The notes: generated from the sequence alone by a model not told the origin. DNA of 64,000 nt from Plantactinospora soyae (GCF_014874095.1 NZ_JADBEB010000001.1:2294001-2358000); one strand, 5' to 3'; numbered from the stretch's first letter, positions 22,597-33,687 are shown. Program-made: numbers and translations.

Positions 22597-25365
22597 CTAT
22601 TCCTGGCCGAGCTGCCGAACCGCGGCGTCCAGGGCGGCGACGAGCCGTTCGTCCAACGGCTTCAGCCGGGCTGCCGGCGGGTTGCCCGCATGGCCGTATG
22701 TAAAGAGTACGTGTACGCGGTTATGACCGACTATGGCCGAGATATCGTGCGCGGTGGTCACGATCATCGTGTGTTCACCTCGGATCGTCAGGGTGATGTG
22801 GCTTCCGAGCACCGGAAAGGGAAACGGCCCTACCGGATGCTCGCCGAGCCGGAAGTGACCCCTGCCGTCGGCGCTGTCGGCATTCTTCTCGGACCAGTAC
22901 GCGCACCGGGCGAACTCCGCACGTGCCGCCGCGAACACCTTCGCGGGGTCGAGCACCTCCGGATAGGAGTCGACCCTGATCATCATGTCGGCCCCGACCG
23001 GTGGGTGTTTCGCCTCGGCGGCCGCATACGTGATCTCCGCTCTGGCCGCCGGACCGGGTCCACCGTCCTCGTCCGGCGCCGTGCAACGGTCCGCCGGGTG
23101 CGGCTTGTCCGGCTGGTCCGGCTTGGCGGGCTGCCTGGTCCAGCCGGGCAGCGCCGGTCCGATCGCCGCGGCCACCGTCGCTACCTCGTCCTGGCCGAGC
23201 TGACGTCCGGCGTGACCGCCGGGTGGTGGCGGCGGCGTACGCGGCGGCGGCGTGGGCGGAAAGGCGCTAATCACCGTCGTGAGGTCGTCGGGGCGGCCAG
23301 TGAGCGTGTCGGTGGCGCCGACCAGGACCGCGACACATATCGGCACCGTCAGCAGTGCCGCGACCACCTGCCGTCCCAGGGCGGATGCGGGCCGTCGACG
23401 ACGCCGGAGAAGCGGGCTGATCAGCATCGCCAGCGGAGTGAGGAGGACGCTCAGGATCAGCAGGAACAGCAGCGATGTGGCGGTGTATCTGTCGGCAAGC
23501 CAGGGATGGTGTGCGGGACGCCAACCGCCCTGCACCACGACTTCCAGTCCGAACTGGACGAACGCGCCGGCCAGGGTGGTGAGGGCGGCGGCGGTGAACG
23601 CCCGGGCGAGCGTTCCGAGCGGGCGGGGTCCCGGCGCGGTCCGGCCCGCCGCGCGGTGGAGCAGCACGAACAGGACGACCCAGCCGGCGAAGGCGAACAC
23701 CCAGATGCGTTGCCACACCAGGTACACCTCGGTGGATCTCGGTCGATCGTGCGGTAGCCGGAGGGCGGTGGCCAGCATGCCGCTGACGACCGCGATCACG
23801 ACCATCGTCAGCGCAAGGCGGGGAATTGGATCGTGTCGGAGCGCCGTCCGGGCCCGGGCCAACAGCCGGCGCGGCGACGGCCCGGACAGCGCCGACATCA
23901 CGGCCAGCAGCGCGATCAGCCCGAAGATCAATCCGGCGTCCCACTCGGACAGACCGCCGATGTACTGCACCGTCGCCCGTAGGAAGGCCGGAGGAGTGTT
24001 GCCGGCAGCGAAGAACAGCTTGATGGCGCCGGACAGCACCACCGCAGCCATCAGAGCACCGGCAACGGTCGTCAGCGCCACCGCGGATCGACGGGTGACG
24101 TCGACGTCCTGGGCGAGTTGGAGCATCAGCCAGGCCATCGCGCAGAAGACCGCGAAGATCAGCAGCCCACCGATCCAGGCCCCGGACAGGGCATTGATCC
24201 CGGAACTCGCGGTCGTACCGGGAATCGGCAGACAGACCCCGGCGGTCGCCCCGAGGCCGACGCCGAGCACCGGGCCGAACCAGCCCGCCGGCACGCCCCG
24301 CCGCCGGGCGGCGTCGGCCCGGTGTACCCACATCGGCAGCAGAAGTGCGGCGATCAGGCAACCGGCGAGGGGGTAGACCGGCACATCGCCGGCGCCTCGC
24401 CAGCCCGTCGAGTTGTGCACCATCTGGTTGACCGGTTGCACCAGCAGCAGCACCAGCAGCACGGTCACCAGGGATGGCAGGAAGCCTCCCTCGTCCACCC
24501 GCCGGCCGGTGCCGAGCAGGAGGATCCGCTGTGCCGGCGTCGGATGGCAGCCGAATACGCGGTTCACGATCCGGGGCGTGGCGTGCGGCGTCGCCGTGGC
24601 GCGCCGACCGGCGAGCACCTCGGCCAACCGCTCCGGACGATCGAGCCGGGCGGCGGCGAGCCGGTCCGCGGCGTGCTCACGGATCCGCAGCAGATGAGCC
24701 CGGAACACGAGCAGCAGCACCGCCAACCCGCCGGGGACGAGCAGCTTGAGTACCGGGCTGAACAGGCTGGAGTCCGCCGATCCGGCGTACGGCGCGACCG
24801 CTGCCACCATTACCAGCACACTGATCCACCCCGACCACCACGCAGCGGACGCCCGGGCAACGTCCCGGGACCGGACGTGGGCGAGTTCGTGGTGCACCAC
24901 CGGGTCGAACCGGGCCATGCCGCCGACGACCAGACCGACCGGCACCACCACCAGTGGCCGGCGCAGCGGCACCCCGGTGGTGAACGCCTCGGTGTACCGG
25001 GAACCTGGGCGGCTGATCCACAGGTCGGGGGGTCGGCGGGTCGGGCCGTGCTCGGCACAGAGTTGGGCGAAACGCCGTCGGGCCGCTTCGAGGGTCGCCT
25101 CGGAGGCCGGCCCCTCCCGGCGGAGCCGCCAGCGCACCCACAGTCCATCGAGCACGATCGCCAGGGCGGTGACGGCCAGCGTGCCGGCGGCGCCGGCCAA
25201 CATGGTCACCGTCCACGGCAGGGCCGCCGGCTTGATGCATTCGGCGAGAGATGCCGGAAACGCGGCCTCCAGGGATTCCGGGCTCCGGCCCGATTCCACC
25301 CCGAACCAGCCCGCGTTGAACATGCAGGTGTCGATCCGGTCCATGTCCACCAGGTCGTAGGTCAT
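22597..25365 (-). CDS. Polytopic M48-family metalloprotease
   Basis: This is a 922-aa membrane protein. The zinc-protease motif HELAH (in VVHHELAHVRSRDVARA, about residues 160-176) and a downstream EHAADRLAA that supplies the third ligand are typical of M48/HtpX-like peptidases. The N-terminal part before it has a helix at about residues 45-70. After the catalytic part come about ten more helices and a hydrophilic C-terminal domain of about 230 residues that begins after a Pro-rich linker (FPPTPPPRTPPPPPGGH). ATG 25365 overlaps the stop of the small upstream ORF (ATGA). Substrates are unknown. The N-terminus may really begin further upstream, see the 48-aa ORF. Confidence 0.82.
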   Translation of the reverse strand: MTYDLVDMDRIDTCMFNAGWFGVESGRSPESLEAAFPASLAECIKPAALPWTVTMLAGAAGTLAVTALAIVLDGLWVRWRLRREGPASEATLEAARRRFAQLCAEHGPTRRPPDLWISRPGSRYTEAFTTGVPLRRPLVVVPVGLVVGGMARFDPVVHHELAHVRSRDVARASAAWWSGWISVLVMVAAVAPYAGSADSSLFSPVLKLLVPGGLAVLLLVFRAHLLRIREHAADRLAAARLDRPERLAEVLAGRRATATPHATPRIVNRVFGCHPTPAQRILLLGTGRRVDEGGFLPSLVTVLLVLLLVQPVNQMVHNSTGWRGAGDVPVYPLAGCLIAALLLPMWVHRADAARRRGVPAGWFGPVLGVGLGATAGVCLPIPGTTASSGINALSGAWIGGLLIFAVFCAMAWLMLQLAQDVDVTRRSAVALTTVAGALMAAVVLSGAIKLFFAAGNTPPAFLRATVQYIGGLSEWDAGLIFGLIALLAVMSALSGPSPRRLLARARTALRHDPIPRLALTMVVIAVVSGMLATALRLPHDRPRSTEVYLVWQRIWVFAFAGWVVLFVLLHRAAGRTAPGPRPLGTLARAFTAAALTTLAGAFVQFGLEVVVQGGWRPAHHPWLADRYTATSLLFLLILSVLLTPLAMLISPLLRRRRRPASALGRQVVAALLTVPICVAVLVGATDTLTGRPDDLTTVISAFPPTPPPRTPPPPPGGHAGRQLGQDEVATVAAAIGPALPGWTRQPAKPDQPDKPHPADRCTAPDEDGGPGPAARAEITYAAAEAKHPPVGADMMIRVDSYPEVLDPAKVFAAARAEFARCAYWSEKNADSADGRGHFRLGEHPVGPFPFPVLGSHITLTIRGEHTMIVTTAHDISAIVGHNRVHVLFTYGHAGNPPAARLKPLDERLVAALDAAVRQLGQE

Positions 25366-25508
25366 CGCCGCGACCCAGCCGGCGCGCTCAGGCCCAGACC
25401 GGCGAGCAGGGCGAAGAGCAGGATGTACATCCGGCCCAGACCGCTCGCGTCGAGCGACCGGCCCGGACAACCGACGGTGGGCGCGGCCAGCGGGGTCGAA
25501 CCGGTCAT
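25362..25508 (-). CDS. Small 48-aa ORF with one hydrophobic segment (possible frame-split N-terminus of the protease)
   Basis: This short protein ends MYILLFALLAGLGLSAPAGSRR. It overlaps the gene before it (ATGA at 25505-25508) and the protease after it (ATGA at 25362-25365), which argues for real, coupled translation. However, its hydrophobic segment is just what one would expect as the first helix of the protease, whose frame continues as RAGWVAAMTYDLVDMD right where the small ORF stops. A one-base indel near 25375 would join them. Either a tiny membrane peptide or a frameshift (natural or sequencing) is possible. Confidence 0.45.
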   Translation of the reverse strand: MTGSTPLAAPTVGCPGRSLDASGLGRMYILLFALLAGLGLSAPAGSRR

Positions 25509-26002
25509 GATGGATCCTGCGGGCGGCGGACGGCGTCCCGGACGGTGTCGGCCAGCACCTCGGCCTGAGTCTCGGTGAGCCCGAACGCGATCCCGTGTCG
25601 GCGGCACGCGGCCCAGAGCAGCCCGACGTCGCAGTCCCGCAGGACGATGTGCCGGTCGTCCGGCGGCCCTGCCGCTCGGCGACGCCACCAGCGGCGTTGC
25701 CGGAGGCGATCCGTGGCGAGCGTGCCGAGTACATCAGCCGTGGCGGTGCAGACCACGGCATAGACGAGTTCGCCGACGAGGCTGAAGTCGACGCCGAAGC
25801 CGACAGAGCCGCCGGCCGGCCGGTGCGGTCGTCCCTGGTACGCCAACCGCCCCTGCCGCCACGCGGCCGTGATGTCGTCGAACAGTTGTAGTTCGTCGGG
25901 AGCCAGCCGGGCCGTCGCTTCCCGGGCCGCGTGCTCGATTGCCAACGTCGCGACGCCGGCAGAAGATTCGTCCGATATTGTCACGCGTTTAATGATGGGC
26001 AA
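25505..26002 (-). CDS. Hypothetical protein, first gene of the protease operon
   Basis: This is a protein of up to 165 aa that I do not recognise. A helical start (SSAGVATLAIEHAAREATAR) is followed by a short hydrophobic stretch near residues 76-92 and a basic segment RLRQRRWWRRR. The C-terminus is CRRHGIAFGLTETQAEVLAD. The start is uncertain: TTG 26002 or GTG 25984, neither with a strong Shine-Dalgarno. Its stop overlaps the next small ORF, so it should be co-expressed with the M48 protease. Confidence 0.6.
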   Translation of the reverse strand: MPIIKRVTISDESSAGVATLAIEHAAREATARLAPDELQLFDDITAAWRQGRLAYQGRPHRPAGGSVGFGVDFSLVGELVYAVVCTATADVLGTLATDRLRQRRWWRRRAAGPPDDRHIVLRDCDVGLLWAACRRHGIAFGLTETQAEVLADTVRDAVRRPQDPS

Positions 26003-26029
26003 TTCTCGTTGCCCTGGGAAAGGGGGCGA

Positions 26030-26058
26030 ATCAATGGGAGTGGTCGGATTACCGTCAA
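26030..26058 (-). promoter_or_regulatory. Candidate promoter of the protease operon
   Basis: On the minus strand TTGACG (26053-26058) and ATTGAT (26030-26035) are separated by 17 bp in an AT-rich stretch 28 bp upstream of the first start codon. This is a house-keeping-type match by eye; the -10 box fits at three of six positions. Confidence 0.45.
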
Positions 26059-26206
26059 TTGATACGCAAATTAAATTCGCATGGACCCGCTTATCTGCGA
26101 CGCTTTCGTATCGCCGTAGCGTGCCGAGCGGATTCGTCCCGCGCCCGTCCGTACGCCGATCTCCCGGTACCGACAGGGCCGGCGCCGGGAGATCGGCAGG
26201 AGTACG

Positions 26207-27505
26207 TCAGCCGTTCCGGAGCACCTTCAGGTTGACCGCGTCGGCCATCACCTTCGTACCGGCGTCGTTGACGTGCATGCCGTCCGCCGCCTTGTACGCC
26301 GGTGCCAGCGCGTCGGCGTCACCGGGGTCGGCCAGGATCCGGTCGAAGTCGACGACGGCGTCGTACTCGCCACTGGTCCGGATCCAGTGGTTGAGGGCGT
26401 CGCGGATCGCTTCCTTCTCCGCGTCGTAGTAGTACGGCACGTCCTTCACCGGAATCAGCGTCGCACCGATGACCTTGACTCCTCGGGCGTGGGCGGCGCG
26501 GATCAGGGCCCGGTGCCCGTTGATGAGTGGCTTCGCGTCGGTCAGCTTCGGCGGGGCGGCGCAGGGCAGCGGCATGCCGGCGACGGCGATGTCGTTCAGT
26601 CCGAGGTGCACGATCGCGGTCCGCACGCCGGGCTGGTCGAGCACGTCCGCGCGGAACCGGGTCAGCCCCGAGTCACCGGCGAAGCAGGGGTAGTCGGTGA
26701 GCAGCAGGCCACCGTTGAGTCCGGTGTTGACCACTGCGAGCGGGCTGCCGGCCCGGGTGAGTCGTTCGGCCAACTCGTCGGAGTAGCGGTTGTCGGCGTC
26801 GGGGGTGGAGCCGTACCCGTCGATGATCGAGTCGCCGTACGTCACCACCGTGCCGCCGCCCCGGACCGGGCCGCCGCTGACGTCCACCCCGGCGAGGTAG
26901 TACCAGGACTGGCTGGGCCCGCTCGTGAAGGCGGCCCCGCTCGGCTGGAACCGGAGGTCGCCGTCGGCCCGGTAGACGGTTGCCAACGCCCCCTCGTGGA
27001 ACGTGGCCGGGCCGGTGGACCCGGCGAAGTACAGGGTGACGGTCAGCCGCTCCAGCGGCCGGATGGCCAGCGTCAACGGGTCGGACGCGAGGTCGCGACC
27101 GGGTGCGATCGTGGTGGCCCGGGAGCCGCCGAAGGTCAGCGGTCGCAGGGTCCCCGGCCGGACGTCGGCGCCGTTCCCGGTCCGGCCGATCGTCGCCCCG
27201 GTGAGCCGGAGCGGCTGGCTGCCGTACCGGTTGGTGAGGCGGATCCGGGCCCGGGTTCCGGCGGTGCTGATCCGGACGACCTGCCGGAGGGTCTGGTCGG
27301 TGAAGCCGTCGAGCGACCAGTTGGGCGCCTCGTAGCCCGGCCATGGCTGCTGGACGGCGGTGGCCCAGCCGCCCGACCAGCCGAGCGTGCCGGCGGGATG
27401 CCGCGCGGGCTGGCCAGCGACGGCCGGCCCGGCCGGGACGCTGGCCGCGGCCACCGCGACCACTGCGGCGACGGAGACGAGGGTACGAAGACGGGGCGAT
27501 CCCAT
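26207..27505 (-). CDS. Secreted SGNH/GDSL hydrolase
   Basis: This is a 432-aa protein with a signal peptide (MGSPRLRTLVSVAAVVAVAA, cleavage likely after AVAG at about residue 31). A beta-rich region of about 180 residues leads into the SGNH catalytic domain: block I VTYGDSIIDGYG (nucleophile Ser), block II NTGLNGG, block III HLGLNDI and block V DGMHVNDAG (catalytic Asp/His). It probably acts as an exported esterase/lipase or carbohydrate esterase; substrate unknown. ATG 27505 is followed by a proper signal sequence. It is monocistronic, 124 bp after the SRPBCC gene. Confidence 0.92.
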   Translation of the reverse strand: MGSPRLRTLVSVAAVVAVAAASVPAGPAVAGQPARHPAGTLGWSGGWATAVQQPWPGYEAPNWSLDGFTDQTLRQVVRISTAGTRARIRLTNRYGSQPLRLTGATIGRTGNGADVRPGTLRPLTFGGSRATTIAPGRDLASDPLTLAIRPLERLTVTLYFAGSTGPATFHEGALATVYRADGDLRFQPSGAAFTSGPSQSWYYLAGVDVSGGPVRGGGTVVTYGDSIIDGYGSTPDADNRYSDELAERLTRAGSPLAVVNTGLNGGLLLTDYPCFAGDSGLTRFRADVLDQPGVRTAIVHLGLNDIAVAGMPLPCAAPPKLTDAKPLINGHRALIRAAHARGVKVIGATLIPVKDVPYYYDAEKEAIRDALNHWIRTSGEYDAVVDFDRILADPGDADALAPAYKAADGMHVNDAGTKVMADAVNLKVLRNG

Positions 27506-27629
27506 CGGGGTGTCCTTCCGAGCGGGGGTGTGAACCGGTTCCGGAGCGCCGACGACCGCCGGGAGCGGGGGAACGTCCTCCCGGCGGTCGTCGGATAGCG
27601 GGTGCGAGCGTGCGAGGGTGCGAACGGGC

Positions 27630-28508
27630 TCAGGCGGTGGCGGATGCGTCCACGGAGGCGTTGTCGGTGGGCTCGGGGAGCCAGATCGGCCGCCAGTCGG
27701 CCAGCTCGTGGTAGCGGCGCAGCTCGGCGAGCCCGCTGAGCCACCCGGCCCACGCCCCGTACGGCGGGTTCCCGGTGTCGAAGCCGCTCTGTACGAAGGA
27801 CAGCTTGGTCTTGCCCGCGCTCTCCTCCAGCTCCCAGGTCACGACCCCGACGGGTCCCCAGTCGACCGTCATCGCCCGGCCGGGAGTCAGGTCGAGCACC
27901 TTGGCGGGGTTGGGGTTGTTGTCGAAGCCACCCATCGCCCACCGCCCGCCGACGACGGGCTCGATGCCGACCGGGTAGCCGAACCACTCGCTGGCCTTGG
28001 CCGAGTCGGTCAACGAGTCGTAGATGGCGTCGGCCGGGGCGTCGATCAGCAGCTCCTCGCGGAAGGTCGAGGAGGTGAAGTCGGTCCTGGGGGTGATCGG
28101 CCGGCCCTCGACGTGGTCGACCAGGTTGGCGATCGCCAGCGACCAGTACGTCTGCAGCACACCCCGGATGGTGGTGCCACTCATCGCGTCCTCGAAGCTC
28201 CAGTGGCTCTGCGACAGCGACACGATGGTGGAGTCCGGGCTCTCCTCGGTGAGCTGGATCTCGGTGGTGGTCTCCTCGCCGTCCAGCAGCCAGGTGAACC
28301 GGAGCGTGTTGTCGCCGACGTGCACCGGTCGCTGGTGCGGGGCGTCGCCCTCCGGGATGTAGCGCCCCCAGAACTCGTACCGGTGCGGCAGCTCGACCTC
28401 GGCGTGTTCGGCCAGCCAGACGCGCAGCTCGGCGGCGTCGGTGAGGGCGTGCCAGACGTTCTTGGTCGGTGCGGCGGCGCGGGCGCGGACGGTCAGTGCT
28501 GCGGTCAT
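27630..28508 (-). CDS. SRPBCC/AHSA1-type ligand-binding protein (two domains)
   Basis: This 292-aa protein contains two START/AHSA1-like modules. The first begins VRARAAAPTKNVWHALTDAA and the second REELLIDAPADAIYDSLTDS with the GGRWAMGGFD and GWLSGLAELRRYHEL blocks. Such proteins bind hydrophobic ligands or stress-related factors. ATG 28508 overlaps the ArsR gene stop (ATGA); the ArsR-SRPBCC pair is a very common actinobacterial operon in which the regulator controls the partner. Its ligand is not known. Confidence 0.88.
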   Translation of the reverse strand: MTAALTVRARAAAPTKNVWHALTDAAELRVWLAEHAEVELPHRYEFWGRYIPEGDAPHQRPVHVGDNTLRFTWLLDGEETTTEIQLTEESPDSTIVSLSQSHWSFEDAMSGTTIRGVLQTYWSLAIANLVDHVEGRPITPRTDFTSSTFREELLIDAPADAIYDSLTDSAKASEWFGYPVGIEPVVGGRWAMGGFDNNPNPAKVLDLTPGRAMTVDWGPVGVVTWELEESAGKTKLSFVQSGFDTGNPPYGAWAGWLSGLAELRRYHELADWRPIWLPEPTDNASVDASATA

Positions 28509-29059
28509 TTCGAACTCCCATGTGGATAACAGGCCACGGCGAGCTTGAAGGCGTCGCCTTCGGAGCCGCCGTAGCGGGTGAACAGGTCTTGCAGTGCGGT
28601 CTGCAGGTCGGTCAGGAACTGCTGGCGTTGCTCCGCCGGCACCCGGATCTCGCCGGAGACCCCGATGGACGGCAGTTCCGGGGCGGTCCGGTCGAGCCCG
28701 GCGATGTCGGCCTGGACCTCCTCCATCAGGTTCAGCAGGTAGCCGAGGCTCATCTCGTCCTGTGTCTTGCGCAGGCCGAGCCGGCCGACCAGCCGGGGTG
28801 AGAGCCAGTACGACCTGGCGCTCGCCTGGTAGATGCCCTCGTGGATGCCGCGGACCTTGCGTTCGGACACCTGGTCGACGAGGCCGGCCTCGACCAGGCG
28901 CTTGACGTGGTAGTAGACCCGTTGCGGGGTCTGGCCGAGTTGGGTCGCCACCTCGGTGCAGGTGTGCGGCTCGGCGAGTTGCCGCAGCACCTCGATCCGC
29001 TGCGGCTTGAGCAGGGTCTCCGCCTGCTCGATCTGCTCCAGGTACATCACGTCTCTCAT
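28505..29059 (-). CDS. ArsR-family winged-helix regulator
   Basis: This is a 184-aa protein. The winged helix spans residues 8-75, with LLKPQRIEVLRQLAEPHTCT, then EVATQLGQTPQRVYYHVKRL as recognition helix, and LVDQVSERKVRGI as wing. The remaining C-terminal half is helical (dimer/ligand part). There are no clustered metal-binding cysteines, so it is not a classical metal sensor. ATG 29059 was chosen because a consensus promoter ends 10 nt before it and no ribosome binding site is present, pointing to a leaderless or near-leaderless message; the longer frame to 29098 would overlap the -35 box. Confidence 0.9.
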   Translation of the reverse strand: MRDVMYLEQIEQAETLLKPQRIEVLRQLAEPHTCTEVATQLGQTPQRVYYHVKRLVEAGLVDQVSERKVRGIHEGIYQASARSYWLSPRLVGRLGLRKTQDEMSLGYLLNLMEEVQADIAGLDRTAPELPSIGVSGEIRVPAEQRQQFLTDLQTALQDLFTRYGGSEGDAFKLAVACYPHGSSK

Positions 29060-29069
29060 GGCAAAAACA

Positions 29070-29098
29070 ATCCTGTACGTAAAACTAAATTTTGTCAA
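29070..29098 (-). promoter_or_regulatory. Promoter of the ArsR-SRPBCC operon
   Basis: TTGACA (29093-29098, perfect -35 consensus) and CAGGAT (29070-29075) are exactly 17 bp apart on the minus strand, in a locally AT-rich stretch. The ATG is 10 nt beyond the -10 box, so the 5' leader would be only a few bases. Confidence 0.7.
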
Positions 29099-29176
29099 TC
29101 GCCCACACGAAGATCGAGGCGGAGCAGAGCGGAGAAAGCGGCGAGCGGGAAGAACGGCGAGCAGAGAGAGCGGCGG

Positions 29177-29464
29177 TCAGCCCTCGGGGCGGTGCAGCAG
29201 GCCGACCGCGACCGTGTGCACGGCGGCCAGGTCGGCCGGGTCGGCCAGCGGCGCGCGCCCGCCGGTGACGGCGTACCACTCGTCGGCGTCCTTGTACTGG
29301 ACCCGGAGGACGACCTGCCCCGCCCGTAGTTCGGTACGCAGGGTCAACTCCCCGGTGACCACTCCGACCTCGTCGGTCATCACCCCGCCCGGTCCGGCGG
29401 TGATGTCGGTGGTCCGGGCGTCAGCCTCGTCGGCTGTGGCGGCGGCATCTGCGGTGTCGGCCAT
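29177..29464 (-). CDS. Small hypothetical protein (95 aa)
   Basis: This is an unrecognised 95-aa acidic protein with an Ala/Asp/Thr-rich N-terminus (about 30 residues) and a compact C-terminal part containing LRAGQVVLRVQYKDADEWYA and VHTVAVGLLHRPEG. ATG 29464 overlaps the nuclease stop by one base (TGATG), so it is co-translated with the secreted nuclease. A cytosolic partner or immunity-like role is possible but unsupported. Confidence 0.6.
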   Translation of the reverse strand: MADTADAAATADEADARTTDITAGPGGVMTDEVGVVTGELTLRTELRAGQVVLRVQYKDADEWYAVTGGRAPLADPADLAAVHTVAVGLLHRPEG

Positions 29465-30114
29465 CAACAGCTCCCCAGCATGTCGTCGAGCGCGGCCTTC
29501 TCGGCGGTGGTCACGGAGAGCCGCCAGTGGTGCTTGACCGCGATCCAGTCCTCGGCGTACCCACACCAGTCGTCCCGGTTCGACGGCTTCCACTGGGACG
29601 GGTCCTGGTCGCCCTTGGCCCGGTTCGAGGAGGCCGAGACGGCGACCAGTTGCGGCCGGTCCAGGTCGTTGGCGAAGTCGCCGCGCTTGTCGTCGTTCCA
29701 GTCGTCCGCACCCGAACGCCAGGCGTTGGCCAGCGGCACCATGTGGTCGATGTCCACGTCCGAGGGGTCGGCGAGGGTCCGCTTGTCGTACCGGCTCGAC
29801 CAGCGCCCACCGACGACGTTGCAGCCGGAGAGCTTGATGCCGGTGCCGTCGCGTTGGAGCACGGTGTCCCGGACGTCGCAGTTCTTGCCCGCGTTGCGCC
29901 AGTGCGGGAAGCGTTCCCGGCTGTAGCCCCGCATCGAGGCGGCGGCCGCGACGGTGAGCTGGTCGAGTTGGGCGGCCGTGTCGGCCGTGTCGGTCGTGCC
30001 GGGCGGCGGCGTCTCCACGGAGGTGCAGCCGGCCACACCGCCGAGGGCGAGCACGCCGACCAGCACGGCCGTGGTTCGCAGCCGCGCTCGTGATCTGGTA
30101 CGGATGAACGGCAC
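29464..30114 (-). CDS. Secreted HNH-type nuclease (lipoprotein)
   Basis: This is a 216-aa protein with a signal peptide and lipobox GGVAGC (cysteine about residue 30). The catalytic core has DIDHMVPLANAWRSGADDW followed by RPQLVAVSASSNRAKGDQDP and WCGYAEDWIAVKHHW, the exported HNH/DUF1524 (GmrSD C-terminal-like) family in actinobacteria. His in DHMVPL is the expected general base. The likely role is degradation of extracellular DNA for nutrition or competition. The start (ATG 30114) gives a proper Arg-rich signal n-region. Confidence 0.88.
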   Translation of the reverse strand: MPFIRTRSRARLRTTAVLVGVLALGGVAGCTSVETPPPGTTDTADTAAQLDQLTVAAAASMRGYSRERFPHWRNAGKNCDVRDTVLQRDGTGIKLSGCNVVGGRWSSRYDKRTLADPSDVDIDHMVPLANAWRSGADDWNDDKRGDFANDLDRPQLVAVSASSNRAKGDQDPSQWKPSNRDDWCGYAEDWIAVKHHWRLSVTTAEKAALDDMLGSC

Positions 30115-30212
30115 GTTTCCAGCTTGCGGGGTGTCGACCGGCGGACACGAGATCCAGAACCGGTTCTGGCGTTTCGCGGCATCTTACGCCACAGGCAGGG
30201 CAGATTGACACC

Positions 30213-31727
30213 GTGAGCGATTCCGCAGCACCGCTACGCATGGGCACCGTGGCCGGCCGGGGCACCCTGCTCGCCGCCGTCGTCGCCTCCGGCATGGTCT
30301 TCCTCGACGCGACGGTGGTCAACGTGGCGTTGCCCCACCTGGGCTCGGAGCTGCACGCGAGCACCGCCGGCCTACAGTGGACACTCAACGGCTACCTGCT
30401 GACCCTGGCCGCCTTTGTGCTGCTCGGCGGGGCGCTGGGCGACCGGCTGGGGCGCCGCCGGATCTTCGTCTTCGGCGTACTGGCGTTCTGCGCCGCCTCC
30501 GTGCTCTGCGGGGCCGCACAGAGCATCGAGTGGCTCATCGCCGCACGCTTCCTCCAGGGGCTCGGCGGCGCGCTGCTGACGCCGGGCTCGCTGGCCCTGC
30601 TCCAGTCGAGCTTCCATCCGGACGAGCGGGGCCGGGTGATCGGCGCCTGGTCCGGGCTGGCCGGCGTGTCGACCGCGCTCGGCCCGTTCCTCGGCGGCTG
30701 GCTCATCGACGCGCTCTCCTGGCGGTTCATCTTCTTCCTCAACCTGCCGCTCGCGGTGGTCGTACTGATCGCCGCGTACCGCTGGACGCCGGAGAGCCGG
30801 GCCGAGGGGGCGGCGAGCCGCCGGTTCGACGTGGCCGGCTCGCTGCTCGGCGCGCTGGGCCTGGCCGGCATCACGTACGCCCTGGTCGAGGCCCAGCAGC
30901 TCGGACCCGGTTCCGTCCAGGTGGTGGTCGCGGCGGTGCTCGGGGTGGTCGCCTCGGTCGGGTTCGTGCTGCTCGAACGGGGCCGGGGTGAGCGGGCCAT
31001 GCTGCCGCCGACACTCTTCGGCAGCCGGCTGTTCAGCGTGCTCAACCTCTACACCGTGCTGATCTACGCCGCGCTGAGCGGCCTCACCTTCTTCTTCTCC
31101 GTCTACCTCCAGAACGTCGTCGGCTACTCCGCCCTGATGACGGGCCTGGCCACCCTGCCACTGACGATCTGGCTGCTGATCGGCTCGGCCAGGTCCGGCG
31201 CGCTGGCCGCCCGGATCGGACCCCGCCCGCAACTCTCGATCGGGCCACTGATCGCCGCCGCCGGGCTGCTCCTGCTGCACGGCATCAGCCGTGGCGACTC
31301 GTACTGGACCGACATTCTGCCCGGAATCGCCCTCTTCGGGCTCGGCATGACCCTGGTGGTGGCGCCGCTGACCGCCTCAGTGCTGGCCGCCGCCCCCGAC
31401 CGGCTCGCCGGAGCGGCCAGTGGGCTCAACAACGCGGCGTCCCGGGTCGGCGGACTGCTCGCCGTCTCCGCACTGCCGCTGGTGGTCGGGCTCTCCGGCG
31501 GTGGGTACGAGCGTTCCGGGCAGCTCACCCCGGCGTACCGGGCCGCGGTGCTGTGGTCCGCCGGACTGATGGTGCTCGGCGCGATCCTCGCGATGGTGCT
31601 GGTGCACCGGCCGGGACGCGAGCCCCGCAAGTCCCGGCCGTGTCCGGCCCTGCCGCCGCCGCCCACCCACCTGCACGAGCCGGACCAGGATGCGGACCGG
31701 AGCCGGGTGGAGCAGCACCGCTCGTAG
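30213..31727 (+). CDS. MFS drug-efflux transporter, DHA2 (EmrB/QacA) type
   Basis: This 504-aa protein has about 14 helices. The diagnostic motif LDATVVNVALPHL (motif D1) lies near residue 31, motif A GALGDRLGRRRIF near residue 74, and motif C GLAGVSTALGPFLGGWLID near residue 150. It exports drugs or small metabolites using the proton gradient. GTG 30213 is the start, with the nuclease operon divergent from it across a gap of about 100 bp. The C-terminal 35 residues are Pro/charged and cytosolic. No dedicated regulator is adjacent. Confidence 0.93.
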   Translation: MSDSAAPLRMGTVAGRGTLLAAVVASGMVFLDATVVNVALPHLGSELHASTAGLQWTLNGYLLTLAAFVLLGGALGDRLGRRRIFVFGVLAFCAASVLCGAAQSIEWLIAARFLQGLGGALLTPGSLALLQSSFHPDERGRVIGAWSGLAGVSTALGPFLGGWLIDALSWRFIFFLNLPLAVVVLIAAYRWTPESRAEGAASRRFDVAGSLLGALGLAGITYALVEAQQLGPGSVQVVVAAVLGVVASVGFVLLERGRGERAMLPPTLFGSRLFSVLNLYTVLIYAALSGLTFFFSVYLQNVVGYSALMTGLATLPLTIWLLIGSARSGALAARIGPRPQLSIGPLIAAAGLLLLHGISRGDSYWTDILPGIALFGLGMTLVVAPLTASVLAAAPDRLAGAASGLNNAASRVGGLLAVSALPLVVGLSGGGYERSGQLTPAYRAAVLWSAGLMVLGAILAMVLVHRPGREPRKSRPCPALPPPPTHLHEPDQDADRSRVEQHRS

Positions 31728-31832
31728 CGGCGCGAAGCTGTACGTGACCATGGGTCGGGACGGTCACGTCGACGGCGGCGTACCGTTCGCGCGGGCCGGC
31801 CGGGGTGGCCGGTCCGACCCGCGCGGCCGGGC

Positions 31833-33602
<1,770 letters not shown>

Positions 33603-33687
33603 TCATGTGGCAATGGGCGCCGAGGTGTTCGGGCTTCGAGACGAGCGGGCCGCGACGGGGATCGGCCGAGATGCAGGACGGCGCGCT

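Noticed and set aside
31728-31832. Terminator between the MFS and leuA genes
   Set aside because: Only a 6-bp GTGACC/GGTCAC pairing is visible; too weak to call.
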